A stretch of 58,326 nt of DNA from a bacterium Ga0077546 (GCA_001464165.1 LNEX01000332.1:1-58326), one strand, 5' to 3'; shown: positions 7,988 to 15,523, counted from the first letter of the stretch. Made by a program: numbers and translations. The notes: generated by a model not told the origin, from the letters alone.

Positions 7988-8929
7988 ATGAAAATCTTGC
8001 TTACAGCTCCACCTCAAACTGGCAAAAGTACTGTTATTGAATCGTTCATAGAAAAATATCAGGGCGCAAAACGTGGCATCTTGGCCCGTGAAATGCTTGA
8101 TGAAAATGGCTCGCGTATAGGCTTTACCTCAATAAACTGTCAGGGGCAATCAAGGCAGTTTATGAGCAGGGTTTCTGGAAACGGTCTTGGAACCTACAGC
8201 GGTAAGACTGGGAGTGCGTTGAAAGACCAGCACGAAGATAACATTGAGGACAATCTAGGAAATAAGATTGTCGGAAACTTTGCTGTGGATGTCGCTGCAA
8301 TTGATACTTTTGTTGTGCCCGAAATTCTGCAGAGTTTGGAAAGCACTGATACGCTTGTTTACCTTGATGAGATTGGTCGCGCCCAGGCTAATTCAATTGA
8401 TTTCATAAAGGCTGTGCGTCTTTTGCTAGAGGCAGAAAACTCTACTCTGGCATCTATAGTTTTCAAAGATGATCCTTGGAGTATAGAATTTAAGAATCAC
8501 CCAGCAGTATGCCTACTTGAGGTCTCAGCTTCGAACAGAAACTACCTTCCTGCAATTTTGCTAAAAGCTTTTGACCAGGCAAAGGCTTTCAAGCAGTTGA
8601 GACATGAGCAGCAGCTTCTGGTGTACGCTTTGCTCAAGCAGTTTCTTGAGGCTGATCACTTCTATTCGGCGCAAAAGCTTTTTAGCAATGCTCTGGGCTA
8701 TGTTGTTGGTAATCAAATTCAACTCATAAAAGAAGATACGAGTATTTCTTACTATCAAGTCTTAGGCCAAAGCAGATCGCATCAAATCTCGTTCCATCGA
8801 GACAACAACAACAACAACAACAACAGCTTCATCTGCGATTGCGATCTTGCCAACGGCCGAGGTGACTTTGTCGGTGCTCCTCAGACCTGCTCTCATGAGA
8901 TGAGCATCCGCATTGCAAATTTGCTGTAG
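7988..8929 (+). CDS. THEP1-like P-loop NTPase fused to a SWIM-type zinc finger
   Basis: Residues 7-15 form a Walker A loop (APPQTGKST), followed by GILAREMLDENGSRIGF, the strand-turn typical of THEP1/NTPase_1 (nucleoside-triphosphatase) proteins, and a Walker B-like VYLDEIG. After about 190 residues the protein continues with a second domain, then seven consecutive AAC codons (Asn run) and C283-x-C285-x15-C301-x-H303, which matches the CxCxnCxH pattern of SWIM zinc fingers (DNA/protein binding). A GAGGTGG site precedes the ATG. It is probably cotranscribed with the thymidylate-synthase-like gene. THEP1 proteins are normally 170-190 aa without a zinc finger, so the fusion is unusual. Confidence 0.75.
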   Translation: MKILLTAPPQTGKSTVIESFIEKYQGAKRGILAREMLDENGSRIGFTSINCQGQSRQFMSRVSGNGLGTYSGKTGSALKDQHEDNIEDNLGNKIVGNFAVDVAAIDTFVVPEILQSLESTDTLVYLDEIGRAQANSIDFIKAVRLLLEAENSTLASIVFKDDPWSIEFKNHPAVCLLEVSASNRNYLPAILLKAFDQAKAFKQLRHEQQLLVYALLKQFLEADHFYSAQKLFSNALGYVVGNQIQLIKEDTSISYYQVLGQSRSHQISFHRDNNNNNNNSFICDCDLANGRGDFVGAPQTCSHEMSIRIANLL

Positions 8930-9300
8930 TCGAGCTCGTGACCCCTTCAAGAAAGTTAGCCACTCCGATAACTCGAAATAGACCGAAACACATTCTTAGC
9001 CGCTTCTCACTCAATATTCTCGCAGGCTTTGACCTAGCTAGGGCACTGCTGGCAGCGTTATTCGGACTTGTAACGGATCACCAGGCATTGCTTGAACTCA
9101 TTGAGCGGCCTCTCATATGGTAAGGGCATATTTCACTTCTCATTCGCCTCTCTTTCACAGACCCAAACACACAAAAGCACAAGAACTACCTCGTAACGCG
9201 CTCAGAATGACTAGCTTTTGGCTGGTCAGGGGGTGAGAGTTTTCAGGCAAAACCTCAAATTTCGATTTCAACTTCAATTTCAATAAAACATAGATCAATC
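8930..9300 (+). other. Gene-poor gap of 371 bases
   Basis: It contains a 61-codon open frame from GTG 8938 to 9123 (basic, with one hydrophobic stretch) that I cannot support as a gene: it has no ribosome binding site and no recognisable features. The 3' part (9240-9300) is rich in TTTCAA repeats leading into the next start. No terminator with a clear T tract was seen. Confidence 0.4.
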
Positions 9301-9966
9301 ATGAGCAATCCCATTGGATCTCGGAGTCAAAGCGGACTTTTTTCTAAAGTCTCACTGTTATTGACTAGCACATTTCTAGTCAGCGCCATCGGCACATTTT
9401 TGGGTGCGGGCATAACCTCAACGGCCGCTATCATTTGCTTGGCTGTCCTATTCTTTGTAGGCGCCTTCTTTGTTCCCCTCGCCTTAGCCGCCTCTACTGC
9501 AGCCGGTGTAGCCGCACTTACCGGGTGGACTTTTATCTCTGGCCTTTTCCTTGGGCCCTGCATCCACACGTACGTTCACATACTAGGCTGGCAAACTGTT
9601 TTTCTGACATACCTTGGCACTGGCGGTGTCATGGCAGCATGCGGTGCAATTGCAAGCTTCAGCGGTATCAACTTTGGCAAACTGGGGAACTTCCTCACGG
9701 TAGCGCTGCTAGCTTTGATTGCCGTGGGCATCTTTGCCATCTTTGTTCCCTTTAGCGCAGGAGTCAACATTGTCTACTCGCTAATCGGGATGACAGTGTT
9801 TACTTTGTTCTTTCTCTTTGACTTTTTCCGCCTTAGTGAAGAAGAAGATACCTGGGCAACTGCCGTGCTGCTGACTATGAAGCTTTACCTCGATTACATC
9901 AACTTCCTCCTATTTGCGCTCCGGCTGATCGCTGCACTCAGTGGTGGCAGCAACAACAAAGACTAA
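9301..9966 (+). CDS. Polytopic membrane protein, 221 aa
   Basis: Unrecognised integral membrane protein with about six hydrophobic segments: near residues 15-35, 37-58, 64-84, 97-118, 128-150 and 155-175, and a shorter one near 195-212. A short acidic loop (SEEED) lies before the last segment. No transporter or enzyme motif could be identified. It lies 57 bases upstream of another small membrane protein gene with a strong ribosome binding site, so the two may act together. Confidence 0.65.
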   Translation: MSNPIGSRSQSGLFSKVSLLLTSTFLVSAIGTFLGAGITSTAAIICLAVLFFVGAFFVPLALAASTAAGVAALTGWTFISGLFLGPCIHTYVHILGWQTVFLTYLGTGGVMAACGAIASFSGINFGKLGNFLTVALLALIAVGIFAIFVPFSAGVNIVYSLIGMTVFTLFFLFDFFRLSEEEDTWATAVLLTMKLYLDYINFLLFALRLIAALSGGSNNKD

Positions 9967-10023
9967 TCAGCAAAGACCAATAAACATAGATTACTACCCG
10001 ACAACCTTTTCAGGAGATACCAT

Positions 10024-10302
10024 ATGAATCTGCAAAAGTTCCTTAACAGCCTCAGCCTGCGCCAAGTTTTGATCATAGCCGGGATTCTAGACGCCCTCTG
10101 GGCTGCGGCAATAGCTACGTTTGGAGCCAACCTGCTCCACATCCTCGGTGTTGCTGGCGGTGCCAGTGCAACGTCTGTCGGCATTGGCACAGTTCTTGGC
10201 TGGTTAATCACATTTATAGTCGCTCTCTTGCAGGGGGCGGTCTTTATTTTCGTAATTGGATTTATCAGCTTCGTGTTCTGGTCAATATTCTCGAAGAGAT
10301 AG
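10024..10302 (+). CDS. Small membrane protein, 92 aa
   Basis: A strong AGGAGA site precedes ATG. Three hydrophobic segments (about residues 14-34, 36-57 and 60-86) are separated by Gly/Ala-rich turns, and the protein ends in a basic SKR tail. Not recognised; a partner of the upstream membrane protein is possible from position alone. Confidence 0.65.
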   Translation: MNLQKFLNSLSLRQVLIIAGILDALWAAAIATFGANLLHILGVAGGASATSVGIGTVLGWLITFIVALLQGAVFIFVIGFISFVFWSIFSKR

Positions 10303-10450
10303 CCTCTAGGCTGGGCCAGACCGAATTTTGAAAGCCAACTAATCACCATGCGGTGACAGGCCCTAGCACTTGGCGAAAATTACAAAACTGGGGCCTGCTA
10401 ACACAGGTGATTGAATCAAATCGAATTGTTCATACACACAAGGAGTTTCC

Positions 10451-10822
10451 ATGAGCCTAATTGAAGGTTTGGATTATAGCGATGTTCCTGTTGCTCGACG
10501 GTTCCTTGCTATCAGTAATTATAATGACGGCTTGAAAAGTACGGAAGGAAGCGCCATAGAACTAAGAACTGGCGTTCTGGAAAACACAGTCAAAAGTGCA
10601 ACTGTTCTGATTTTCTTTTACAATTCAAAAGTAGGCGATAGCCTTATTCTTCAGGAGGACAATACTGTTCTCGTTCGGTTGCCGGACAAAACAAATGTCA
10701 ATGCCAACGTTTCTCTGAGGACGATCTGGACGATATTGTGGTCAAGTCTTCGCTATCTTGGCGAGACTACCAGTATTGACAGAAGCACTGGGAAGATCAT
10801 TTCTCATCGGACGACCAAATAG
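10451..10822 (+). CDS. Orphan protein, 123 aa
   Basis: AAGGAG lies 6 bases before ATG. A soluble protein with alternating hydrophobic strands (TVLIFFYN, LILQEDNTVLVRL) suggesting a small beta fold, and no motif I recognise. The preceding 150 bases contain CAGGCCC...GGGCCTG (10356-10399), a possible terminator or leader hairpin without a T tract. Confidence 0.6.
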   Translation: MSLIEGLDYSDVPVARRFLAISNYNDGLKSTEGSAIELRTGVLENTVKSATVLIFFYNSKVGDSLILQEDNTVLVRLPDKTNVNANVSLRTIWTILWSSLRYLGETTSIDRSTGKIISHRTTK

Positions 10823-10891
10823 CCTGTCAGCTCAATTGCCGACATTTATACTCGGCGACCTTCATTTCCCCTTAAATTCTGGGCTTAAATT

Positions 10892-11242
10892 ATGTTATTT
10901 ACTGAGTTCCAACCCAGGCTTACCTACCTGGCCAAAGTGCACGAGGCATTCCAGAAGCTGAAAGAGTTCGACTTTTTAGCCCTCGCGGGTGCAGAAGGCT
11001 CTATCGAGGGGCAGGCAGGTTGCCGCTTCTCCTTAGAAGCAGAACTTAAATTTGCAATTGGTCTACCGCTCAAGATCGAATGTTTTTCAACCAATCCACA
11101 TGCCACCAAGTGGGTTACACAGACTCTTATATGCATCCTGTCGAATCTCGGCATCAAGGAGGTATTCGATACCTATCACGGACCAGACCTCGAGTGCTAT
11201 GTCATCCGCGACAACTCAGAAACCTTTGTTGAGATTTATTAG
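10892..11242 (+). CDS. Orphan protein, 116 aa
   Basis: Not recognised. It begins with an amphipathic helix (YLAKVHEAFQKLKEF), followed by beta-rich segments with three or four cysteines. No clear ribosome binding site precedes ATG 10892, so the start is uncertain. It ends about 50 bases before a strong intrinsic terminator, which supports it as the last gene of this plus-strand block. Confidence 0.55.
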   Translation: MLFTEFQPRLTYLAKVHEAFQKLKEFDFLALAGAEGSIEGQAGCRFSLEAELKFAIGLPLKIECFSTNPHATKWVTQTLICILSNLGIKEVFDTYHGPDLECYVIRDNSETFVEIY

Positions 11243-11290
11243 GCACCATCACTGGTGACTGATCCAGTTGAAACCGAAAACTTAATAATG

Positions 11291-11313
11291 CGAGCGCCCT
11301 TGGCTCGTTTTTT
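11291..11313 (+). terminator. Intrinsic terminator of the plus-strand block
   Basis: CGAGC (11291-11295) pairs with GCTCG (11303-11307) followed directly by TTTTTT. It is the right-hand end of the 9.3-11.2 kb genes. Confidence 0.75.
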
Positions 11314-11354
11314 CTTTCGACTTGATAGTCGACCAGTCTAATACCAGCGCGAAA

Positions 11355-11376
11355 GAAAAAAGGGCTAGGGAGCCCT
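11355..11376 (-). terminator. Intrinsic terminator of the minus-strand tRNA-like array
   Basis: On the minus strand AGGGCT-CCCT-AGCCCT (11376-11361) forms a perfect 6-bp stem with a 4-base loop followed by TTTTTC. It lies 48 bases past the stop of the 11424-11762 gene. A longer inverted repeat (TTTTTTCTTTCG/CGAAAGAAAAAA, 11308-11360) also spans the convergent gap. Confidence 0.8.
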
Positions 11377-11423
11377 AAGTGTTTTTCTAGAGACTGTTTA
11401 AGTTAGTTAGGTTCGTCGTCAAA

Positions 11424-11762
11424 CTAGTCATCATCGTCATCTTTATCTCCATAGATTTCGGAACAGAAATCGTCCTCTTCCGCCCAAGATGGCGTAGCCA
11501 CTTCCTTGTTGCCGTCAAGCTTGACTAGCTGAACGCCATACTCCACATAGCCACCAGATGCCCTGATTGTGGTATAAATCGCCGCTGCTTGCTTCCAAGC
11601 ATCTTGCTCACAAGAGAGCAATGGCTTTTCAGCGAAATTGGCGCTAATGTATTCGCGCTTGAACTCTGAATCTGGTTCAGAAAGGTTCTCGGCAGCCTGA
11701 ATTTCAGCCACACGAAAACCATCATTCGTCTCCAAAATCATTACGGTGTTATCAGCAGACAT
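11424..11762 (-). CDS. Phage/plasmid-type 'MSADN' orphan protein with acidic tail, 112 aa
   Basis: AAAGGAG lies 8 bases before ATG. The N-terminus (MSADNTVMILETNDGFRVAEIQAAENL) resembles a family of small proteins common in large phages and plasmids that begin MSADNG.Y.L...DGYRVAHAQAIENL; their function is unknown. Tryptophan-rich and acidic stretches follow, and the tail is a run of aspartates (GDKDDDDD). It is the downstream gene of a tRNA-like element ending at 11835, the third gene in the divergent minus-strand array. Confidence 0.7.
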   Translation of the reverse strand: MSADNTVMILETNDGFRVAEIQAAENLSEPDSEFKREYISANFAEKPLLSCEQDAWKQAAAIYTTIRASGGYVEYGVQLVKLDGNKEVATPSWAEEDDFCSEIYGDKDDDDD

Positions 11763-11834
11763 AATCGGACTCCTTTTCTTGGGGTTTCAACTGCCTTTCG
11801 GCATGCTTTGAGGCAGTAGGAGTTCTGCCTTTAA

Positions 11835-11910
11835 TGGAACTGACGGGATTTGAACCCGCATGCACTGTTCTTGCATTCAAGTCAGTGCGCTCCCAGTGAG
11901 CCACAGTTCT
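11835..11910 (-). tRNA. tRNA-like element with extended anticodon arm (copy 1)
   Basis: The acceptor AGAACTG pairs with CAGTTCC (first pair A-C mismatched). The D arm is GCTC-ACTGG-GAGC and the T arm GCGGG-TTCAAAT-CCCGT. The anticodon arm is CACTG ... CAGTG closed over 15 bases that themselves form CTTG-AATG-CAAG, so no normal 7-base anticodon loop exists. Total 76 nt, no encoded CCA. It lies between the genes at 11930 and 11424 and probably heads the leader of the latter. The nearly identical element at 14540-14615 has ATCG in place of AATG. Confidence 0.7.
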
Positions 11911-11929
11911 GCTTTAGTCATTGTGTCAA

Positions 11930-12220
11930 TCAGAGGAGAACAGCTTTTGGTATTTGCTGATCGACCAGGCATCCGGATGACACGTCAACGCTCAATGCCG
12001 CAGGAGAGCCTGCCCCTATGTACAGATGAATCAAGTGAATAGAAATCAGCAGCAAAACAATCACAATGCATGTCAATACTTTGAGACCTGCCGAGAATAA
12101 ATCTGCCATGAACTTTATCGAAACTTCTTCATACAAGTCGTCGAGTAGCTCATATATTAAGTCGTCGAAAGTCGCAGAGGGCCGCTCTACTTTTACGCTG
12201 TTGACTGCATGTCGTTTCAT
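11930..12220 (-). CDS. Small single-pass membrane protein, 96 aa
   Basis: AAAGGAC lies about 9 bases before ATG. An acidic N-terminal half (DDLIYELLDDLYEEV) is followed by one strong hydrophobic segment (VLTCIVIVLLLISIHLIHLYI, about residues 48-68). Not recognised. It is the second gene of the minus-strand array and lies behind tRNA-Lys(TTT) and the conserved three-helix leader; its stop lies 20 bases before the next tRNA-like element. Confidence 0.6.
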   Translation of the reverse strand: MKRHAVNSVKVERPSATFDDLIYELLDDLYEEVSIKFMADLFSAGLKVLTCIVIVLLLISIHLIHLYIGAGSPAALSVDVSSGCLVDQQIPKAVLL

Positions 12221-12286
12221 AGTTGATTGTCCTTTTGTTTTGATAGTAAATTACCTCACAGGGAGGTCTTCCTTTCGGAAGTTTGT

Positions 12287-12343
12287 CCAGAAGCCGCTTG
12301 AAGCAAGCTAGAACGCAAACGCACGAAGATTGCACTTGCCTGG
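12287..12343 (-). ncRNA. Three-helix leader element, copy 1
   Basis: It follows the tRNA at 12348 directly. The closing stem is CCAG(G)/(T)CTGG here, whereas the copies at 13982, 54881 and 57806 have CCGGG/CCCGG or TCCGG. This is a compensatory A-T for G-C exchange that supports a real helix. Inside, GCAAGTGCAA is the 5' arm of the first hairpin, which in this copy pairs imperfectly with TGCGTTTGC. It lies upstream of the gene at 11930-12220. Confidence 0.6.
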
Positions 12344-12347
12344 TTAA

Positions 12348-12419
12348 TGGAACTGAAGGGATTCGAACCCGCGACCTCTCACTTAAAAGGCGAGCGCTCT
12401 ACCGCTGAGCTACAGCCCC
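12348..12419 (-). tRNA. tRNA-Lys(TTT), slightly degenerate
   Basis: Acceptor GGGGCTG/CAGTTCC (two G-T pairs), D arm GCTC-AGCGGTA-GAGC, anticodon arm CTCGC-CTTTTAA-GTGAG with normal 7-base loop and TTT anticodon, variable AGGTC, T arm GCGGG-TTCGAAT-CCCTT with one C-T mismatch. 72 nt, A73, no encoded CCA. It is the only one of the nine elements whose anticodon loop is canonical, so it could still decode. It lies between the genes at 12449 and 11930 on the minus strand. Confidence 0.8.
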
Positions 12420-12448
12420 TGATCGTCAAAGAAAGACGAACATCAGAT

Positions 12449-12784
12449 TCATTCAAATAAAGCCCCAGCTTCGGTAAAGCAAACTTTGACCTTACGTTTT
12501 TCGCACTCATCGCACACTGCGCTAAGAGCCATGACTCCGAATGCGCCGAGCGAAATGTTAGTTTCTTCAGCAAGTTCGGCGGAAGCCGCAACGGCAAGAC
12601 CGAAGGTGACTAAGAATGTCTTAAATCCCTCCTCACTATGCCATTCTGGCTGAGAAATCATGCTCTCTGCCTGGCGAAAACTATCATGGATTGCTTCGAG
12701 TTGCTGGGCGTGTGCACGATAAATTGACTTAAAAATCACGGCTGTATTTCCTGCAGCGTTTACTGCGCTGATAATTTCTAACAT
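12449..12784 (-). CDS. Orphan helical protein, 111 aa
   Basis: First gene of the minus-strand array. A mostly helical protein with a CDECEKRKVKVCF stretch near the C-terminus that could bind a metal or form disulfides. Not recognised. The GGAG ribosome binding site lies inside a small hairpin (12793-12807), so initiation could be controlled by RNA structure. A 29-base gap separates its stop from tRNA-Lys. Confidence 0.6.
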   Translation of the reverse strand: MLEIISAVNAAGNTAVIFKSIYRAHAQQLEAIHDSFRQAESMISQPEWHSEEGFKTFLVTFGLAVAASAELAEETNISLGAFGVMALSAVCDECEKRKVKVCFTEAGALFE

Positions 12785-12792
12785 TGGTCGAG

Positions 12793-12807
12793 CTCCGCTT
12801 AGCGGAG
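12793..12807 (-). promoter_or_regulatory. Hairpin enclosing the ribosome binding site
   Basis: On the minus strand CTCCGC-TAA-GCGGAG forms a perfect 6-bp stem. Its 3' arm contains the GGAG that lies 8 bases before ATG 12784, so folding would hide the ribosome binding site. Confidence 0.45.
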
Positions 12808-13906
12808 ATGATAGTAAATATGTAAATTAAGAGTTAAGCCGAGGTTTTCGGCAGGAATTGATTGATTTTGACCACCGTTAATAAAAAAAAACTTGCATCT
12901 CAATCAATCAATTAATCACGCAACTCGCACAGAAAAAAACACGCGACGCCGACTTCAAGCCATACACACCACATCTATAGATGCGGAGCAATGGTGCTGT
13001 AATAGCAAAGGCATTTGGATTTCGCTGGTCGGTGTCTTTTGTATTAAGTGGATGAAATAGAGATAGGTTTACCATTGCAGAAGTTTCGCCAGCGAGTCAA
13101 TCACCCCTACAAGCTCTTCAATTAAGGCTTTGTTGAGTAAGTGATAGGTTCAAGATAGTTATTGGCAATAGCTCGTGCTCTACCCAAAAGCTATTATTCA
13201 TAAAGCTTCTTCTAATATAGTGAGGTTCGCAACCCGTAATTTACGCCGACGATTGCGCAGATTACCTCGCGCCAATATTCAGTTAATAACACTACGTTAA
13301 GCAATTTACTGTGCCTGAAACATAGCAGGTCAACCCTGAACGAGTATGTCTTTGTCACAATCATATGGTTAGAGTACCTATAAGAAACAAAACATAGCTC
13401 CGCAACTCTTCGGAATAATACTATTTCGCAGTGATACTGAATCAAGTATCACTATTTGACTTGCATTGATGACCAAAAAGCAATAGAAGCTAAACCTAGC
13501 AATAGCTTCAAGACACAGAGAGCTGCGGACAATACGATAACATAGATAGCGATAGCTCCTTCCTCCTTTATTGTTAATTACTGTCCAACGCCACATCAAG
13601 ACTAGGTTTCAAAACACCCATTGAGAGTTGGAGCATCGAAATTACAAAGAAGATCTAGTTTAAAAGTGATTTGCTTCCTGAGTAGAGACTTTGATAAGTC
13701 TAGGTTATCTCAACTTATTCATTCACCCCAAAACAAGCCCAAAACTAGCGAAACCAAGACCATATTTCCATCCTCGCAACCATCCTTCTTCGCCTCGCGT
13801 GTTGAGAGCTGGTGTGGTCTCTGGTTCCTGTCTGCTTTGAATTGTGCGAGTTGCGTGATTGATTGATACCCGAAAAGGTTTTGACGGCACTTTGAGGGCC
13901 TTTCCT
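12808..13906. other. Gene-free divergent control region, 1.1 kb
   Basis: No supported gene. It lies between the two divergent halves of the first tRNA-like array. A 17-base sequence (TGTGCGAGTTGCGTGAT) occurs in inverted orientation near each end (12915-12931 read on the minus strand and 13843-13859 on the plus strand), in each case followed by ATTGATTGAT and pointing toward the genes. It also holds the palindrome at 13430-13453 and a block (13222-13290) similar to 22256-22320, with shared GGTTCGCAAC-CGTAAT and CGCCAATATT. Confidence 0.55.
13430..13453. repeat. GTGATACT-N6-AGTATCAC palindrome, copy 1
   Basis: Near-perfect palindrome of 24 bases, followed by ATTTGACTTGC. Similar elements occur at 22376-22395, 35041-35062 and 42731-42752, always in long gene-free regions. 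Confidence 0.6.
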
Positions 13907-13977
13907 GGAGCTATAGCTCATTGGTAGAGCACTCGCCTTACGGTGAGAGGTAGCGGGTTCGAATCCCGTCGGCTCCA
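13907..13977 (+). tRNA. tRNA-like element, possible Val(TAC) with 6-base anticodon loop
   Basis: Acceptor GGAGCTA/CGGCTCC (last pair A-C), D arm GCTC-ATTGGTA-GAGC, T arm GCGGG-TTCGAAT-CCCGT. The anticodon arm is CTCGC-CTTACG-GTGAG, a 5-bp stem over only 6 bases; TAC would be the anticodon if position 38 were lost. 71 nt. It is preceded by TTTTGACGGCAC and a GGGCCTTTCC block that recurs before the elements at 54807 and 57732, and is followed directly by the three-helix leader. Confidence 0.75.
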
Positions 13978-13981
13978 TTAA

Positions 13982-14038
13982 CCGGGCAAGTGCAATCTCC
14001 AGGCACCGGCATTCGAGCTTTCTATAAGCAACTCCCGG
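13982..14038 (+). ncRNA. Three-helix leader element, copy 2
   Basis: CCGGG (13982-13986) pairs with CCCGG (14034-14038) to close the element. Inside are GCAAGTGC/GCACCGGC (imperfect here, perfect in the 57806 copy) and a second short hairpin around GAGCTTTCTATAAGC. It is followed by ACAAGCATGCGGCGC, which is also conserved in the 54881 copy. It separates the tRNA-like element from ATG 14088. Confidence 0.65.
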
Positions 14039-14087
14039 ACAAGCATGCGGCGCATTCCGCGACGCAGTTGAACAAAGCAGAAACATC

Positions 14088-14528
14088 ATGTCTAAAATCA
14101 AAGACAATCAACGGACAGCCATCGAAGGTGAAAAGCTTAAAATTTCCTACTATGCGTTTATCCGAGACTATCACTCAGATAAATGTGTCGTCTTGGCAAA
14201 AGGACATGAGGAGGCAGAGCAGAAGGCAAACGCCAAAGGGGTTTCCCCGTGGACTGCTGAATGCAAAGCTTTTACTACTAAGCTAACTGCCCAACGATGG
14301 TTGAAAATCAAGTCACTCAAGTTGGAATTGGCATACGTCCAAGACCAGCTCAATCGCTCACACCGGGCTCCTCAGTCAACAATAGACTCATTAGAAGAAG
14401 AACAAGAGCGTCTCCAAGGCCTGATGGAAGAAATCGATTTCGTCGATTGGGAAGAGGAAACCTGGAATGACGAAGACCGGAACCAGTCGGACGTTGACAA
14501 TTGGCTCTTTTTCTATGAGGACGTCTAA
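14088..14528 (+). CDS. Orphan charged/coiled-coil protein, 146 aa
   Basis: Downstream gene of the tRNA-like cassette at 13907. The N-terminal third has a YYAFIRDYHSDKCVVLAKGHEEAEQKA segment resembling a small beta-alpha unit. The middle (residues 65-115) is predicted as helical coiled coil, and the C-terminus is very acidic and Trp-rich. Not recognised. Its stop lies 12 bases before the next tRNA-like element. Confidence 0.6.
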   Translation: MSKIKDNQRTAIEGEKLKISYYAFIRDYHSDKCVVLAKGHEEAEQKANAKGVSPWTAECKAFTTKLTAQRWLKIKSLKLELAYVQDQLNRSHRAPQSTIDSLEEEQERLQGLMEEIDFVDWEEETWNDEDRNQSDVDNWLFFYEDV

Positions 14529-14539
14529 TTTCGCGTCCT

Positions 14540-14615
14540 AGAACTGAAGCTCACTGGGAGCGCACTGACTTGATCGCAAGAACAGTGCACGCGGGTTCGA
14601 GTCCCGTCAGTTCTA
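14540..14615 (+). tRNA. tRNA-like element with extended anticodon arm (copy 2)
   Basis: Acceptor AGAACTG/CAGTTCT, seven perfect pairs; D arm GCTC-ACTGG-GAGC; T arm GCGGG-TTCGAGT-CCCGT. The anticodon arm CACTG/CAGTG encloses 15 bases that fold as CTTG-ATCG-CAAG. 76 nt. It is a sister of 11835-11910: the first acceptor pair is compensated here and the tetraloop differs. It is followed by CGCAG..CTGAG / CTCAG..CTGCG inverted arms (14622-14682), a different leader. Confidence 0.7.
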
Positions 14616-14716
14616 TTAATCGCAGACTGAGTCTTTCTAAAGGCTCTGTACAGTGGCATCAACACCTCAGTTTTGCTGCGCACATTTCAAACTACAAAAA
14701 AAGGAAGGTAAGTACC

Positions 14717-14872
14717 ATGTCACGCAAAAACAACCGAAACCAATCTCAAGACACAAAACGCGACTTGCTAGAACCCACGCCAGTCGAAACGCAACCCTGC
14801 CTGTATGAAGGCGATCAAGATTGGATTAAAGACGAAATGAAAGCTGGAGGAAAATTCAGCTGGATTTCTTAG
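14717..14872 (+). CDS. Small orphan protein, 51 aa
   Basis: AAGGAAGG lies 8 bases before ATG 14717. A polar, disordered-looking protein (MSRKNNRNQSQDTKRD...) with an acidic/aromatic C-terminal half. The open frame extends upstream into the tRNA-like element, but the ribosome binding site fixes the start here. It is followed by a GAGGCT..AGCCTC hairpin. Confidence 0.5.
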   Translation: MSRKNNRNQSQDTKRDLLEPTPVETQPCLYEGDQDWIKDEMKAGGKFSWIS

Positions 14873-14975
14873 TAACGCCAAACCGAAAAGACCGTGGCTT
14901 CGAACTGACTAACATCAGCGAGCGATAATTAGAACTCATCTAGAGCACTCTAAATGACAAAACTAAAATACTGAT

Positions 14976-15004
14976 GAGGCTGTTTCTCTCGCGGAGATAG
15001 CCTC
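14976..15004 (+). terminator. GAGGCT/AGCCTC hairpin ending the cassette
   Basis: GAGGCT (14976-14981) pairs with AGCCTC (14999-15004), with TCTC/GAGA stacked inside. A short T-rich stretch follows. It belongs to the hairpin family found after most cassette genes. Confidence 0.55.
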
Positions 15005-15124
15005 ACCTTTCATTTTCATATTCCCCAAACAAACCCCTGAATCCAACTGAAAAAGAAGTTGGAGGAGGCATAGCGTAAGTATTACTTGAACTTGCGTGAG
15101 TGTGCGCCGCAGTTGCTGAAAAGC

Positions 15125-15145
15125 GCTGGCAGAGAGGGGAAACCC
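15125..15145 (+). repeat. Exact 21-base leader repeat, copy 1
   Basis: The sequence beginning GCTGGCAGAGAGGGG and ending AAACCC is identical at 53790-53810. Both copies lie 34-38 bases before an ATG, upstream of unrelated-looking small genes. It may be a regulatory RNA element or a shared promoter/leader. Confidence 0.6.
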
Positions 15146-15183
15146 GCCTAAACCAATGACAAAAGTAAAAAAGGACCAAGACA

Positions 15184-15474
15184 ATGGCAAAATTAAAAAC
15201 TAAAACTAGCAAGGGAAATCTCAGTCTACCCTACCTTATCGGAAGACTACAGTCCGACGTCAGCTACTTCGCCCAACTAATCGAAGCATCAGCAAATGCT
15301 GAGCATGGTCAAAAGATGCATGCTGTTACTACTGAGACCCTGGAACTAGCGCAAAAATTTCTGATTGCGGCGCAACAAGCTGCACATATTGGCAAGAAGA
15401 AAATTAAGAAAGCAAAAACTTTCGCACTAAAAGGCTTAGAGCTTTTTCCGCCACTAAAAAGTCAAACCAATTGA
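15184..15474 (+). CDS. Small basic orphan protein, 96 aa
   Basis: AAGGA lies 8 bases before ATG. Mostly helical with a Lys-rich C-terminal part (KKKIKKAKTF), so it could bind nucleic acid. Not recognised. Its leader holds the repeat also found before the frameshifted gene at 53845, and it is followed by a GGCTGC/GCAGCC hairpin. Confidence 0.6.
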   Translation: MAKLKTKTSKGNLSLPYLIGRLQSDVSYFAQLIEASANAEHGQKMHAVTTETLELAQKFLIAAQQAAHIGKKKIKKAKTFALKGLELFPPLKSQTN

Positions 15475-15523
15475 CGCTGGCACAAGCCAAGCAAATTTAG
15501 AACGGTTAAGCAGCTATCTATAG

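Noticed and set aside
8938..9123. 61-aa open frame after the THEP1-like gene
   Set aside because: GTG start without ribosome binding site and no recognisable features; left in the gap note.
13982..14038. T-box riboswitch
   Set aside because: No TGG-N T-box sequence, specifier loop or antiterminator, and downstream genes are not amino-acid genes.
14540..14615. Intron inside a tRNA anticodon
   Set aside because: The 15-base insert folds as a tiny hairpin and is far too short for a self-splicing intron; removing it would leave no loop.
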